Part shown: positions 1 through 8,460 of the stretch, piece by piece
Numbering within the stretch: position 1 is the stretch's first letter
Layout of the letters: each line of letters starts with the position of its first letter
DNA from: Gemmatimonas aurantiaca T-27
Lineage (GTDB): Bacteria > Gemmatimonadota > Gemmatimonadetes > Gemmatimonadales > Gemmatimonadaceae
DNA: 64,000 nt
Direction of reading: 5' to 3'
Assembly (NCBI RefSeq): GCF_000010305.1
Contig: NC_012489.1
Location: forward strand, 806,001-870,000
Made by a program: the position numbers and the translations under genes
Notes under the pieces: generated by a model
The model's database searches: none
Told to the model about the DNA's origin: nothing
What the model saw: only the letters and a program-made list of their open reading frames with translations

Positions 1-2
1 GT

Positions 3-416
3 GCGGCGCGGCAATCGACGGTGACCATACGATTCCTGGGGGCGCAGGATCGGCAATGCGCACTGCCGCGCATCTATGCCGAGGCCGATGCGTTTGTCTA
101 TGCGTCCGCGACGGAGACGTTGGGGTTGGTGGTGCTGGAGGCGATGGCGGCCGGACTGCCAGTGATCGCCACCCCAGCGGGGGGCATCGCCGAACATCTG
201 CGCGACGACATCAACGGTCTCGCCTATCCCACCGGCGATTGTGGACGCTGTGCCGACGCCATGTCCCGTATGCTGACCGATGCCCTTGCCCGTGTGCGCC
301 TCGCCAAAGGTGCGCGCGCAACGGCCGAACAACGCTCGTGGGACAGCGAGCTGCAGCGACTGGATGTGAGCTATCGCGAAGTGCTGGCCCGCTCCCGCGA
401 GTCCCACGGCATCTGA
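3..416 (+). CDS. Glycosyltransferase family 4, C-terminal part (5' end outside window)
   Basis: This is the C-terminal 137 residues or so of a GT4-type sugar transferase; the reading frame is open to the window edge, so the start is missing. The visible part is the nucleotide-sugar binding half of a GT-B fold. It contains the stretch YASATETLGLVVLEAMAAG, where the E-x7-E pair (ETLGLVVLE) is the usual GT4 donor-binding and catalytic signature, followed by the common GLPVIATPAGG turn. The donor and acceptor cannot be told. It converges on the minus-strand glycosyltransferase ending at 371, and the two 3' ends overlap by 46 bases. Together with the next four genes it suggests a locus for surface or membrane glycan assembly. 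Confidence 0.85.
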   Translation, partial: AARQSTVTIRFLGAQDRQCALPRIYAEADAFVYASATETLGLVVLEAMAAGLPVIATPAGGIAEHLRDDINGLAYPTGDCGRCADAMSRMLTDALARVRLAKGARATAEQRSWDSELQRLDVSYREVLARSRESHGI

Positions 417-1579
417 AGCGCGCGGTAGTCGTCGATCAAGGTGTCCCAAATGACATCCCAGCGTTTCGACGAAGCAAAGGCCAGCGCTTTGGCTTGTGCC
501 GTGAGTCGGGTGTCGGGATCGGCCAGCAGGCGCAACACCGCATCAGTGAACGCCTGTGTGTCGCCAGGCCGCACCAGCCAGCCACGATCCGGCGCCAGTT
601 GTTCGCGCGTAGGGCCAACATCGGCACCGATCACCGGCGTGCCCGAGGCCATGGCTTCCAGCAACACATTGCCAAAGGTGTCGGTGGTGCTGGGAAACAG
701 CAGCACATCGCTCGACGCAAACGCTTCACTCAAGGCATGGCCATCCAAACGACCCGTGATCAGCGTGCCGGTTGGTGCGGATGCCCGCACGGTCTCTTCG
801 TATGGCCCGTCACCAACAATCAGGAAGCGCACACGCTCCGGGCAGGTGGCATGCAGTTGTTGCATGCACCCGAGTACCACATCCAGTCCTTTCTCCAGTC
901 CGAGTCGTCCGATGTACGACACCACCAGGGTATTGTCATCGGCGTCGAGCTGAGCCCGTAGTGCCGAGGATCGATGCGTCGGGGAGAAGCGTGCCGAGTC
1001 TACTCCGCGTGACCACTCTCGGCATTGCTGGAATCCATGGGCCTCGATTTCCCGGATGATGGATTGGGTCGGGCAGTAGGTACGCAGCCCTCCATTGTGA
1101 AACCATCGCAGGTAGTGCCATCCCGGTTCGGCCAGCATTCCCAGTCCATAGTGCTCGGCGTAGGCCGTGAAGCTGGTGTGGTACGACGACACGAAGGGTA
1201 CATCGAGTTCACGGGCAACAGCGCGTCCGGCCAACCCAATGCCAAACTCGGTGGCCGCATGCACAATGGTGGGCCGGAAGTCTTCGAGCTGGCGGCGGAT
1301 ATCACGGCGCGCTGGCCACGCCAGGCGGAGCTGCGGGTACGCCCAGAAACGACGACCGGGAAATCGCTCCACGGTCGCGGCGTCTGCCGCAGCGTCAGGA
1401 AGCGCCGCCATGGCGTCGGCGTCGTCCGCCACGGTGAAGACACGCACCGTGCCGTCTCGTTCCTGTACGGCATCCACCAGACGGGCCAGTGTGCGCGCCA
1501 CACCATTCACTTGCGGTGTGAAGGTGTCGGTGAAGAGCGCGAGACGCAGGGGCACAGAGGCGTGACCAGGAGAACTCAT
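371..1579 (-). CDS. GT4 family glycosyltransferase (mannosyltransferase-like)
   Basis: A 402-residue GT-B sugar transferase. The N-terminus reads LRLALFTDTFTPQVNGVART, the acceptor-side opening typical of GT4 enzymes related to bacterial GDP-mannose-dependent mannosyltransferases. The C-terminal half has YIGRLGLEKGLDVVLG and TDTFGNVLLEAMASGTPV, so the first acidic residue of the usual E-x7-E motif is Asp here. I start it at the ATG at 1579 because that codon overlaps the stop of the upstream deacetylase-like gene (ATGA) and precedes the conserved N-terminus; the frame stays open upstream to about 1732 without conserved sequence. Last gene of a minus-strand set 4118 to 371. The actual sugar is not deducible. 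Confidence 0.88.
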   Translation of the reverse strand: MSSPGHASVPLRLALFTDTFTPQVNGVARTLARLVDAVQERDGTVRVFTVADDADAMAALPDAAADAATVERFPGRRFWAYPQLRLAWPARRDIRRQLEDFRPTIVHAATEFGIGLAGRAVARELDVPFVSSYHTSFTAYAEHYGLGMLAEPGWHYLRWFHNGGLRTYCPTQSIIREIEAHGFQQCREWSRGVDSARFSPTHRSSALRAQLDADDNTLVVSYIGRLGLEKGLDVVLGCMQQLHATCPERVRFLIVGDGPYEETVRASAPTGTLITGRLDGHALSEAFASSDVLLFPSTTDTFGNVLLEAMASGTPVIGADVGPTREQLAPDRGWLVRPGDTQAFTDAVLRLLADPDTRLTAQAKALAFASSKRWDVIWDTLIDDYRALQMPWDSRERASTSR

Positions 1580-2328
1580 GAACAGATCGAGCGATACGTG
1601 ACGGTCGTGCGTTCGCGCGACCAATGGATCAATGCGTGTTGCACGGACTGCGCGGTGATGGGGTGCGCGAGATCCTGGGGGTGCAGCGCAATGCGTACGA
1701 GTGGTGTGGATCGCAACCGGAGGCGATGCCACCGGGCGACCACGTCTGAGAGGCGCGCCCGGATCTCGGTGCGAGCGCTCCAGCGCACTACGGGCGCCGG
1801 TGCGTGTGGCTGGTGGTGACGATGGACGTGTTCGACATCTTCACTGCACCGAAGCTGCGGATACTGTTGTGCCAGTGTTTGCACGACCTGGTGTGTGCTC
1901 GAAGGCGCCAACCACGCCGGCGGCACGAAGCCCACCGGGTTCAGACCCAGCGCCAGCAGACGGTCCATGCCTCGTGTGATGCGTGCGGACGCCGCATGGG
2001 GCGACAGCGTCAGAAACTCGCCTTCGTGTGCCGTACGACCCAATGCACGCCATTCGTGCATCCATGTGCGCGGAGATCCCACTTCATCATGGCGTTCACC
2101 ATGCAACAGGATGTCTGCTCCCGATGCTTCGGCGTCGCGCAGCCATTCCACGAATGTGGAGTGGGCTTCGATCGGCCACTCGCCATGCCAGTTGGGCACC
2201 ACGAAGAGCGCCGGCGTGATGTCGTGCGCCCGGCACCAGTTCCACAGTGTGTGCACGCCATCGGCCAGCGCCGGGGTCACGTCATGGATGGAGACGAGCA
2301 GTTGCCGTGATGATGCATCCCCCATCAT
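1576..2328 (-). CDS. Polysaccharide deacetylase-like protein (DUF2334 type)
   Basis: A 250-residue protein of the NodB/polysaccharide-deacetylase superfamily, most like the DUF2334 branch. The motif LLVSIHDVTPAL at residues 9-20 holds the first metal-site Asp, and ILLHGERHDE holds the His-x3-His type pair. The usual role is removal of an acyl group from an amino sugar, but DUF2334 proteins are poorly characterised, so the substrate is unknown. No signal peptide is seen, so it probably acts in the cytoplasm. Its start overlaps the stop of the upstream glycosyltransferase (ATGA) and its stop overlaps the start of the downstream one, so all three are translationally coupled and probably act on one glycan. 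Confidence 0.78.
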   Translation of the reverse strand: MMGDASSRQLLVSIHDVTPALADGVHTLWNWCRAHDITPALFVVPNWHGEWPIEAHSTFVEWLRDAEASGADILLHGERHDEVGSPRTWMHEWRALGRTAHEGEFLTLSPHAASARITRGMDRLLALGLNPVGFVPPAWLAPSSTHQVVQTLAQQYPQLRCSEDVEHVHRHHQPHAPAPVVRWSARTEIRARLSDVVARWHRLRLRSTPLVRIALHPQDLAHPITAQSVQHALIHWSRERTTVTYRSICS

Positions 2329-3584
2329 CGTCCGCGCAGCACATCGTCATAGACGGCGAACAACCGATCGAATACGGTCGTCCAGTCGTGCTCCGACTCG
2401 GCGAACCTGCGACCGGCACTGCCCAACGCCGGCAAGTCACTGCGTATCAGCGCGACGGCCTCTTCAGCCAATGACGCGGCGTGATGCGGCACAAAGAGTC
2501 GACCAGCGCCACTCGCGCGCACATGGTCCGCCACACCGCCCGCGTCGGCCGACAGGACGGGTGTGCCACTGGCCAGGGCTTCCAACGCCGAGAGGCCAAA
2601 CGTCTCGACGGCACCGGGAGCGACATACACATCGAGCGCTGCCAGCAAGTCTGCCAGTGCGCCACGATCGTGCAGGAAGGGCAGGAAGTGCACTCGTTCC
2701 GCATAGGGATGCGCACGGAGACGAGGCGCCATGGGGCCGGCGCCAGCCAGCACCAGCCGGGCGCCGGTCGCACGCTCCACGGCGGGCCAGGCATCGAGCA
2801 CCACGTCGAGATCTTTCTCTCGGGCGAAACGTCCTACGAATCCCGCGAGCGGCGCATCAGGCAGGCCATGCCGGGCGCGAGTTTCTGCTCGTGTGGCTTT
2901 GCGCAGCGGAGTGAACGTATCGAGGTCCACACCCAACGGCACACGGGCAATGCGATCGATGCCTTCGCGCGCCAGATCACGGGCCGCAGAGTGCGAGGCG
3001 ACGATGGTCACGGGAAAGAGCGCGTCCAGGCGTCGCATGTAGCGCCACGCCGAGTGGTACACGAGGTGCTGCGCGGGGCGCCAACTGCCGGCACGGGGCG
3101 CAAACATCTGCGGCAGGTTGGTATGGTGGAAACACACCAACGGCACATCGAGCATGCGTGTGGCGTGACGCACGATCCACGGCACGATGAACGGACTGCC
3201 GATCTCGATGAGATGGGGACGTTCGTGCTGCACGATACGTGAGATCGACCGTGTCGCCAGCATGAAGCGATACGGACGCTGGCGGGGAATGGGCGGTCCT
3301 GCGAGGCGATAGGTGCGCACCCCTTCCCCATCTTCCACACCATCGCGCGCGCCGGGCACCAGCATGACATGACGCAGAGATGGGCGGGCGGCGACGTATC
3401 GTGCCTTCTCGAGCAGGTACGTGCGAATGCCGCCACTCGTATCGCCGAACCACTCGGTCACGTCGAGAATGCCCCGCGTGGCGTTGGGGCGTAGGCGTGG
3501 TGGCAGCGTGTCGGTGCGAAGCGTGAGGCGCGCGTCGAGCGGAAATGCCGTGGTGGTCACAGCCTGCGGTCCATCGTATCCCAC
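2325..3584 (-). CDS. GT4 family glycosyltransferase
   Basis: A 419-residue GT-B glycosyltransferase. Visible features are a GGIRTYLLEKARY acceptor loop near residue 50, the ARVPLGVDLDTFTP turn, GFVGRFAREKDLDVVL at the start of the donor domain, and ETFGLSALEALASGTPVLSA, a standard E-x7-E motif. The start is a GTG at 3584, 12 bases after the stop of the PAP2 gene; no strong Shine-Dalgarno is visible. A 30-residue N-terminal stretch before the first conserved sequence makes the exact start uncertain. The 3' end overlaps the deacetylase-like gene by four bases. Substrates are not predictable from sequence alone. Confidence 0.88.
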   Translation of the reverse strand: MGYDGPQAVTTTAFPLDARLTLRTDTLPPRLRPNATRGILDVTEWFGDTSGGIRTYLLEKARYVAARPSLRHVMLVPGARDGVEDGEGVRTYRLAGPPIPRQRPYRFMLATRSISRIVQHERPHLIEIGSPFIVPWIVRHATRMLDVPLVCFHHTNLPQMFAPRAGSWRPAQHLVYHSAWRYMRRLDALFPVTIVASHSAARDLAREGIDRIARVPLGVDLDTFTPLRKATRAETRARHGLPDAPLAGFVGRFAREKDLDVVLDAWPAVERATGARLVLAGAGPMAPRLRAHPYAERVHFLPFLHDRGALADLLAALDVYVAPGAVETFGLSALEALASGTPVLSADAGGVADHVRASGAGRLFVPHHAASLAEEAVALIRSDLPALGSAGRRFAESEHDWTTVFDRLFAVYDDVLRGR

Positions 3585-3596
3585 ATCAGGCGTGTG

Positions 3597-4118
3597 TCAG
3601 GCGAGCATCGGGTAGGCCGTGATCAGCGCGATCGCTTGACCCACGAGCACATCACCCGGGTAGTGCACACCCAGCGCAACGCGGGAGAATCCGACCACGC
3701 AGGCGATGATCAGCAATGGCAGCGTGAACATGGGAAACGCCGCGGCAAACCCCACTGCCACGGCCATCGCGGCGCACGCGTGACCGCTGGGAAACGAGAA
3801 GCGATCGGGTACGTGGATGAGCGCTTCGAACGACAGGCGCGTCGAGGGGCGTGGTCGTCCGACGGTACGCTTGACCACCTGCACGACAAGGTGGGACAAT
3901 CCAAGCAGCAACAGAATGCGCCACACCAGTGGCACGCTGACGGCGGGCAGACTGAGGGCGGCCAGACAGGCGCCGATCGATCCACGCGCGCCGCCAGCGT
4001 GAGTGATCAACATCCAGAAGTGCCGGGGGCGGGCCGGTGCGCTGGGCGACAAGGCCCAGCGCGTGAACAGTGCACGGTCCCGCGCATCGAGATGGTGCAG
4101 CCAGGATTGCATGGCCAC
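3597..4118 (-). CDS. PAP2 family membrane phosphatase
   Basis: A 173-residue integral membrane phosphatase of the PAP2 (type 2 phosphatidic acid phosphatase) superfamily. All three catalytic blocks are present: KRTVGRPRP at residues 83-91, PSGH at 110-113, and SRVALGVHYPGD at 145-156, with the catalytic His and Asp of the last block intact. Several hydrophobic segments (around 47-82 and 115-145) would place the active site on the periplasmic face. Family members dephosphorylate phosphatidic acid, undecaprenyl pyrophosphate or related lipid phosphates. As first gene of the glycosyltransferase set it may recycle a lipid carrier or trim a lipid acceptor, which is inference. An alternative ATG lies two codons downstream. 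Confidence 0.88.
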   Translation of the reverse strand: MAMQSWLHHLDARDRALFTRWALSPSAPARPRHFWMLITHAGGARGSIGACLAALSLPAVSVPLVWRILLLLGLSHLVVQVVKRTVGRPRPSTRLSFEALIHVPDRFSFPSGHACAAMAVAVGFAAAFPMFTLPLLIIACVVGFSRVALGVHYPGDVLVGQAIALITAYPMLA

Positions 4119-4225
4119 ACATTGGCGGTGCCTGATGACGGTTCAGACACCGCCTGGTGACTGCGGTGTAACGCGTGGGCTACGGGTCCCGCACGGCCCG
4201 GTGCCGTCAAAACACCGGGCCTTCC

Positions 4226-5416
4226 TCAGCGGCGCGTGCGCTCCCGTACGATCAGGGCGTTGCCCACCTCGCGTTCCCCGGCGGCGTCCGTGGGCACGTT
4301 CACCACCCGGCCGTCGATCACCATGGTGGTGGAGCCACCACCATCGAAGTTGAGGGCATGCCATGCGCCCAGCGTGCGCAGGAACTCGGCCAGTTCGACC
4401 AGCGTCATGCCCACGCTGTTGGTGGCACGCCCATCGACGGTCACCAGCCACGCGGTCTGCCCAGAGCGTGACACGGCGATGGCCGTGCGCGGATGACGCG
4501 CCTCGGCATTGCGCGAAATCGTGCCCTCCAGGGTGGCCGCACGGGCCGCGACATTTTCACCATCCTGCAACACCAGCGGCCAGCCGCCGATCACGGCTTT
4601 GGGCGCGCGCTGCGAGGTGAGTCGCGGCCATGTATTGAGGTGCACCCGAACCGTGTCAAAGCGCGACATCGCGGCCACGCCCGCCGCGCGGTCACCGGTG
4701 CCCACCAACAACGCGCCATCACGCGGAATGGCGCCGCCGCTGCGGCTGCTGGCGGTGTCGGGCGCCGCATAGAGCAGGGTGTCGCCACGCACGCCGATCG
4801 GGCGCAGGCGCAGCTCCGCGACCCGACCCGTGTCGGTGGGCGCTGTGGCGCCGTAGCGCGCCGTGTACAGCGCGGTGCTTTCGTATCGGCCCTTCGGCTT
4901 ACTGTTGATGCTCAGCACCGGAACGGCACTGGTCCGCGTCCAGGCCCGCGCGTCCAGGATGAACCGGCCGAACGTCAGTCCGCCAGCGGGATCAATCGCC
5001 ACCTGGCCGTGCACATTGTCATAGGTGTCGTACGGGGAGTCCGTGAGTGGCAATCCTTTCCACCACTCGCCGCCGAGCACCTGGTTGTTTTCATTCTCGC
5101 CCGTGGCAAGGTCGAAGAAGTCGGCGTTGACCGCCACGCGCACGCGACTGGTATCGGACTGCACGCGCTTCGCCATCAGGGATGTGCGCTCTCGTCCCTG
5201 GAGGGCATCCTTTGCCCGCACCACGTCGAGCGAGAGGGCCGGGTTCTGCAGGTCGATCTCCACAATATGGAATCGCCATGGGCCACGCGGGTCGAGGCGC
5301 ACCTCGTGCCGCAGGCCCGGCGCGAGCTGGTTGAGGCTCGGGCGCACGTCCGCGGGGGTGCCCGCTGCGGGACGGCACGCGGAGAGCGCCCCGACGATCA
5401 GGAACGTCATCGCCAT
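4226..5416 (-). CDS. Phosphodiester glycosidase domain lipoprotein (NAGPA type)
   Basis: A 396-residue exported lipoprotein ending in a phosphodiester-glycosidase (NAGPA, formerly DUF2233) domain. The start at 5416 gives MAMTFLIVGALSAC, a short lipoprotein signal with Cys as the acylated residue; longer upstream frame has no conserved sequence. Domain landmarks are VNADFFD near residue 105, GGWPLVLQDGE, AWLVTVDGR, and FDGGGSTTMVIDG near the C-terminus. The human relative uncovers mannose 6-phosphate by removing GlcNAc from a phosphodiester; bacterial members are thought to cleave sugar phosphodiesters in exopolysaccharide or teichoic-acid-like polymers. It is divergent from the TonB receptor at 5537 and separated by 107 bases from the PAP2 gene. 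Confidence 0.85.
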   Translation of the reverse strand: MAMTFLIVGALSACRPAAGTPADVRPSLNQLAPGLRHEVRLDPRGPWRFHIVEIDLQNPALSLDVVRAKDALQGRERTSLMAKRVQSDTSRVRVAVNADFFDLATGENENNQVLGGEWWKGLPLTDSPYDTYDNVHGQVAIDPAGGLTFGRFILDARAWTRTSAVPVLSINSKPKGRYESTALYTARYGATAPTDTGRVAELRLRPIGVRGDTLLYAAPDTASSRSGGAIPRDGALLVGTGDRAAGVAAMSRFDTVRVHLNTWPRLTSQRAPKAVIGGWPLVLQDGENVAARAATLEGTISRNAEARHPRTAIAVSRSGQTAWLVTVDGRATNSVGMTLVELAEFLRTLGAWHALNFDGGGSTTMVIDGRVVNVPTDAAGEREVGNALIVRERTRR

Positions 5417-5536
5417 GCGCGAATTGCTTGGCTGAGCGCCAGTCCGCAGGGAGATGCTGGTCACACCAGCCTTCTCCCGATATTTTGGGTGCAGAAGTTC
5501 CACCATCGTTACATCCCCCTCGGATACGGAAACCCC

Positions 5537-8368
5537 ATGTCCCCAGCGTCGTACAGGCGCCTGCTGACCCCTGCCTCATGGGTCGCACGGGTGCTTGTCG
5601 CCGGAGCGCTCGTCGTGCTCCACAGCACCACCGCGATTGCGCAGAATACCATAACACTCGAAGGTGCGGTGAAAGGAGACGGCGCCCCGATTGTCGGCGC
5701 CCAGATCACCATCACCAATGTGGCGACCAATGAAGTCGCACGCGCGCTGACCCGCGCGACCGGCGACTTCCGTGTGCTGGGTCTGTATTCCGGCCAGTAC
5801 ACGGTCAATGTGCGTGCGATCGGCTACCGGCAGCGCACGGATACCGTGCAGTTGGTGATCGGTCAGCGTGCGCGTCTCGAGTTCGAACTCGAGAAGGGTG
5901 CGGCCGAACTCGAGGCGCAGACCGTCGTGGCGGAGCGCGTGAAGCAGGTGGAAGTCCAGCGCATGTCGGTGTCGGCGCCGGTCATGAAGGAAGAAATCGA
6001 AAATCTTCCCTTCAACTCGCGTGGCATCATGAACCTTGCCGGCATCGCGCCGGGCATCAAGACGTACTCGGCGCAGTCGGGCCGGACGTTGCCCTCGGGC
6101 GGCGCCGCGCCGGACCTTCGTTTCTTCAACGTCTACATGGACGGCGTCGAAATGAAGAGCCTCTACAACGGCAACATCGTCGGCCTTGGCCAGACGGGTT
6201 CGCCGCTGCCGCAGGAAGGTCTCGAACAGTTCCGCGTGTACCTCAATCCGTACGATGCGGAGTTCACGCGCGCGGGTTCGTACGTGATCAGCGCGGAAAG
6301 CCGTCGTGGCACGAACCAGTGGAAGGGTTCGGGCTTCGGCTTCCTGCAGAACAAGAACATGCTGGCACGCAATGCGTTCCAGACCAAGGTGCCGGACTAT
6401 GGCCGCACCCAGCTCGGTTTCAACATCGCCGGCCCGCTCAAGAAGGACAAACTGTTCATTGCCACGAGCTATGAACTCACGAGCACGGATTTTTATCTCG
6501 ACGTGAATCCGATCAGCGGTCCGTGGGATCAGTACCGCGGTTCGTTCCTGGCACCGAACAAGAACCACACGGGCTTCACGCGCCTCACCTACGTGCAGAG
6601 CCCGCGCATCACGTATGACTTCATGGGCTCGGCCCGCTACCTGCGCGGCGAAGGCAACTTCGGCGCCCGCACGGCGGCCATCAGCGGCATCTCGCAGACC
6701 TACGACATCTATACGGCGCAGCTCCGTCAGCGCTACCTGTCGCAGGGCGGCAACTTCGTGAACGAAGCCAGCCTGCAGTATGTGAGCTGGAGCCACAACG
6801 AAGCGCCGCTCACGCCGGGCCGTCAGATGACCTACCCGGGTGTCATCCTGGGGACGTCGGGCTTCCCGCTCATCCTCACGGAAAAGCACTTCCGCGCGGT
6901 GAACCGGTCCACGCTGAACATCGACAATGCCGGCGGATCGCACGTGGTCAAGTTCGGTGTCGAACTCAGCACGATCGACGCCATGCAGAACCAGCCGAAC
7001 AATGTGAACGGCACGTTCAACTTTGCGACCGACACCTCGACGATGCCGCTCTCGGCCTCGATCGCGGTGGGCTTCAACGACCGCACCGGCACGTCGGACG
7101 CGATCGCCAACGCCACGGGCTACACCACTGGTCTCTACATCAATGACGAGTGGCGCATGAAGCCCAACTTCACGCTGTCGCTCGGTCTGCGCTGGGATGC
7201 CGAGTTCAACACGATGAACAACGACTACGTCACGCCGTGGTCGAAGGACCCCGTGCTGACGGCGATCCCGTCGCTCAAGGACTACATCAACACCGGCAAC
7301 CGCAAGAACCAGCTCGGCAACATCTCGCCGCGTATCTCGTTCTCGTGGGATCCGTTCAAGGACAACCGCACGTTCGTGCGTGGCGGCTTCGGCATCATCT
7401 ACGACCGCGTCACGAGCTTCATGGGCTTCCAGGAACGCCGCAACTCCACGTGGCGCACCTACACGTTCGCCAATCCGGGCACCACGGATCCGGACGTGTT
7501 GCGTCAGCGCGTGATCGCCGGTGGCGTCACGGCCGCTGCGCCGATCCTGATGAACAACAACATGAAGACGCCGAACGCCAAGCAGATGTCCATCGGCTTC
7601 GGTCACCAGCTCACGAGCGAATTCGGCTTCAATGTCGACTATGTGCGCCAGCACATGGACAACCTGTACGTGCAGCGCAACCCGAACTACGTCGATCGTT
7701 CGGTGACGCCCAACGTGCGTAAGCTGACGCCGGCGTTCGGCGACATCCTGATCTGGGATGACATCGGTCAGTCGGACTATTCGTCGGTGCTGCTCCAGGC
7801 CACCTACCAGCGCAACAAGATGCGCTTCAACCTGGCCTACACGTTGGGTTGGTATCAGGGTGACTTCGATACGGCGGCGCTGCCGACGTACACGTACAAC
7901 TTCCTGTTCAACCGTCAGCGTACCACGGGCGACGAACGTCACCGCATCGTCCTGTCGGACATCGTGCCGTTGCCGCTTGGCTTCACGTTCTCGTCGGTGG
8001 CCACGATCGCCAGCCCGCGTCCGTTCCTCACGACCGATGGTCGTGATATCAACCTGAACAACGTGCTGGGTGATGACTATCCGGGCGGTACGCCGACGGC
8101 TACGGGCAACCGGACCACGATGCCGGCCAACTCGTGGAACAACTGGTACCGCACGGTGGATGTGCGTCTGACGCGCTCGCTGTTCACCTGGAACTCCACC
8201 AAGGTCAGCGCATCGGCTGAAGCGTTCAACGTGTTCAACTTCAACAACACGTTGTCGTTCGGTGGTACGCAGTTCCTGGCCAACGGCAATCCGGTTGCGT
8301 CCTTCGGTCGCCCGACGGCTGCCTACGGCGCCCGCATGGGCCAGGTCGGCATGCGCTTCGAGTTCTAA
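5537..8368 (+). CDS. TonB-dependent receptor, Oar-like, with carboxypeptidase-regulatory domain
   Basis: A 943-residue outer-membrane protein. The start at 5537 gives a signal peptide ending around TTAIAQ, followed by a carboxypeptidase-regulatory-like beta domain (about 37-120: GAPIVGAQITITN, GDFRVLGLYSGQYTVNVRAIGY). A plug domain follows, then a long series of amphipathic strands ending in the terminal aromatic MGQVGMRFEF typical of BAM-targeted barrels. It resembles the Myxococcus Oar/OmpA-related TonB receptors. Such proteins import large ligands such as peptides, glycans or siderophores, but the ligand is unknown. The frame is open far upstream (to 4493) but that part lies antisense over the glycosidase gene and is not used. 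A strong hairpin terminator follows at 8400. Confidence 0.9.
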   Translation: MSPASYRRLLTPASWVARVLVAGALVVLHSTTAIAQNTITLEGAVKGDGAPIVGAQITITNVATNEVARALTRATGDFRVLGLYSGQYTVNVRAIGYRQRTDTVQLVIGQRARLEFELEKGAAELEAQTVVAERVKQVEVQRMSVSAPVMKEEIENLPFNSRGIMNLAGIAPGIKTYSAQSGRTLPSGGAAPDLRFFNVYMDGVEMKSLYNGNIVGLGQTGSPLPQEGLEQFRVYLNPYDAEFTRAGSYVISAESRRGTNQWKGSGFGFLQNKNMLARNAFQTKVPDYGRTQLGFNIAGPLKKDKLFIATSYELTSTDFYLDVNPISGPWDQYRGSFLAPNKNHTGFTRLTYVQSPRITYDFMGSARYLRGEGNFGARTAAISGISQTYDIYTAQLRQRYLSQGGNFVNEASLQYVSWSHNEAPLTPGRQMTYPGVILGTSGFPLILTEKHFRAVNRSTLNIDNAGGSHVVKFGVELSTIDAMQNQPNNVNGTFNFATDTSTMPLSASIAVGFNDRTGTSDAIANATGYTTGLYINDEWRMKPNFTLSLGLRWDAEFNTMNNDYVTPWSKDPVLTAIPSLKDYINTGNRKNQLGNISPRISFSWDPFKDNRTFVRGGFGIIYDRVTSFMGFQERRNSTWRTYTFANPGTTDPDVLRQRVIAGGVTAAAPILMNNNMKTPNAKQMSIGFGHQLTSEFGFNVDYVRQHMDNLYVQRNPNYVDRSVTPNVRKLTPAFGDILIWDDIGQSDYSSVLLQATYQRNKMRFNLAYTLGWYQGDFDTAALPTYTYNFLFNRQRTTGDERHRIVLSDIVPLPLGFTFSSVATIASPRPFLTTDGRDINLNNVLGDDYPGGTPTATGNRTTMPANSWNNWYRTVDVRLTRSLFTWNSTKVSASAEAFNVFNFNNTLSFGGTQFLANGNPVASFGRPTAAYGARMGQVGMRFEF

Positions 8369-8399
8369 CACTCGGGCAACCTGCCTACGCTGCAAGACA

Positions 8400-8431
8400 A
8401 AGGGCCCGGACGAGCAATCGTCCGGGCCCTT
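8400..8431. terminator. Bidirectional hairpin terminator
   Basis: A perfect 14-bp stem (AAGGGCCCGGACGA with its complement) closed by a GCAA loop lies between two convergent genes. The trailing tract is short on the plus strand (TTCGTAT) and TTTGTCTT-like on the minus strand, so it can serve both the TonB receptor and the glycosidase gene ending at 8461. Confidence 0.8.
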
Positions 8432-8460
8432 CGTATATGCTGGTGTTGATGACGTCTACA

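Noticed and set aside
5576-8395. 939-codon open frame antisense to the TonB receptor
   Set aside because: A mirror frame caused by high GC and codon bias; its product is Arg/His/Val-rich low-complexity sequence without domains.
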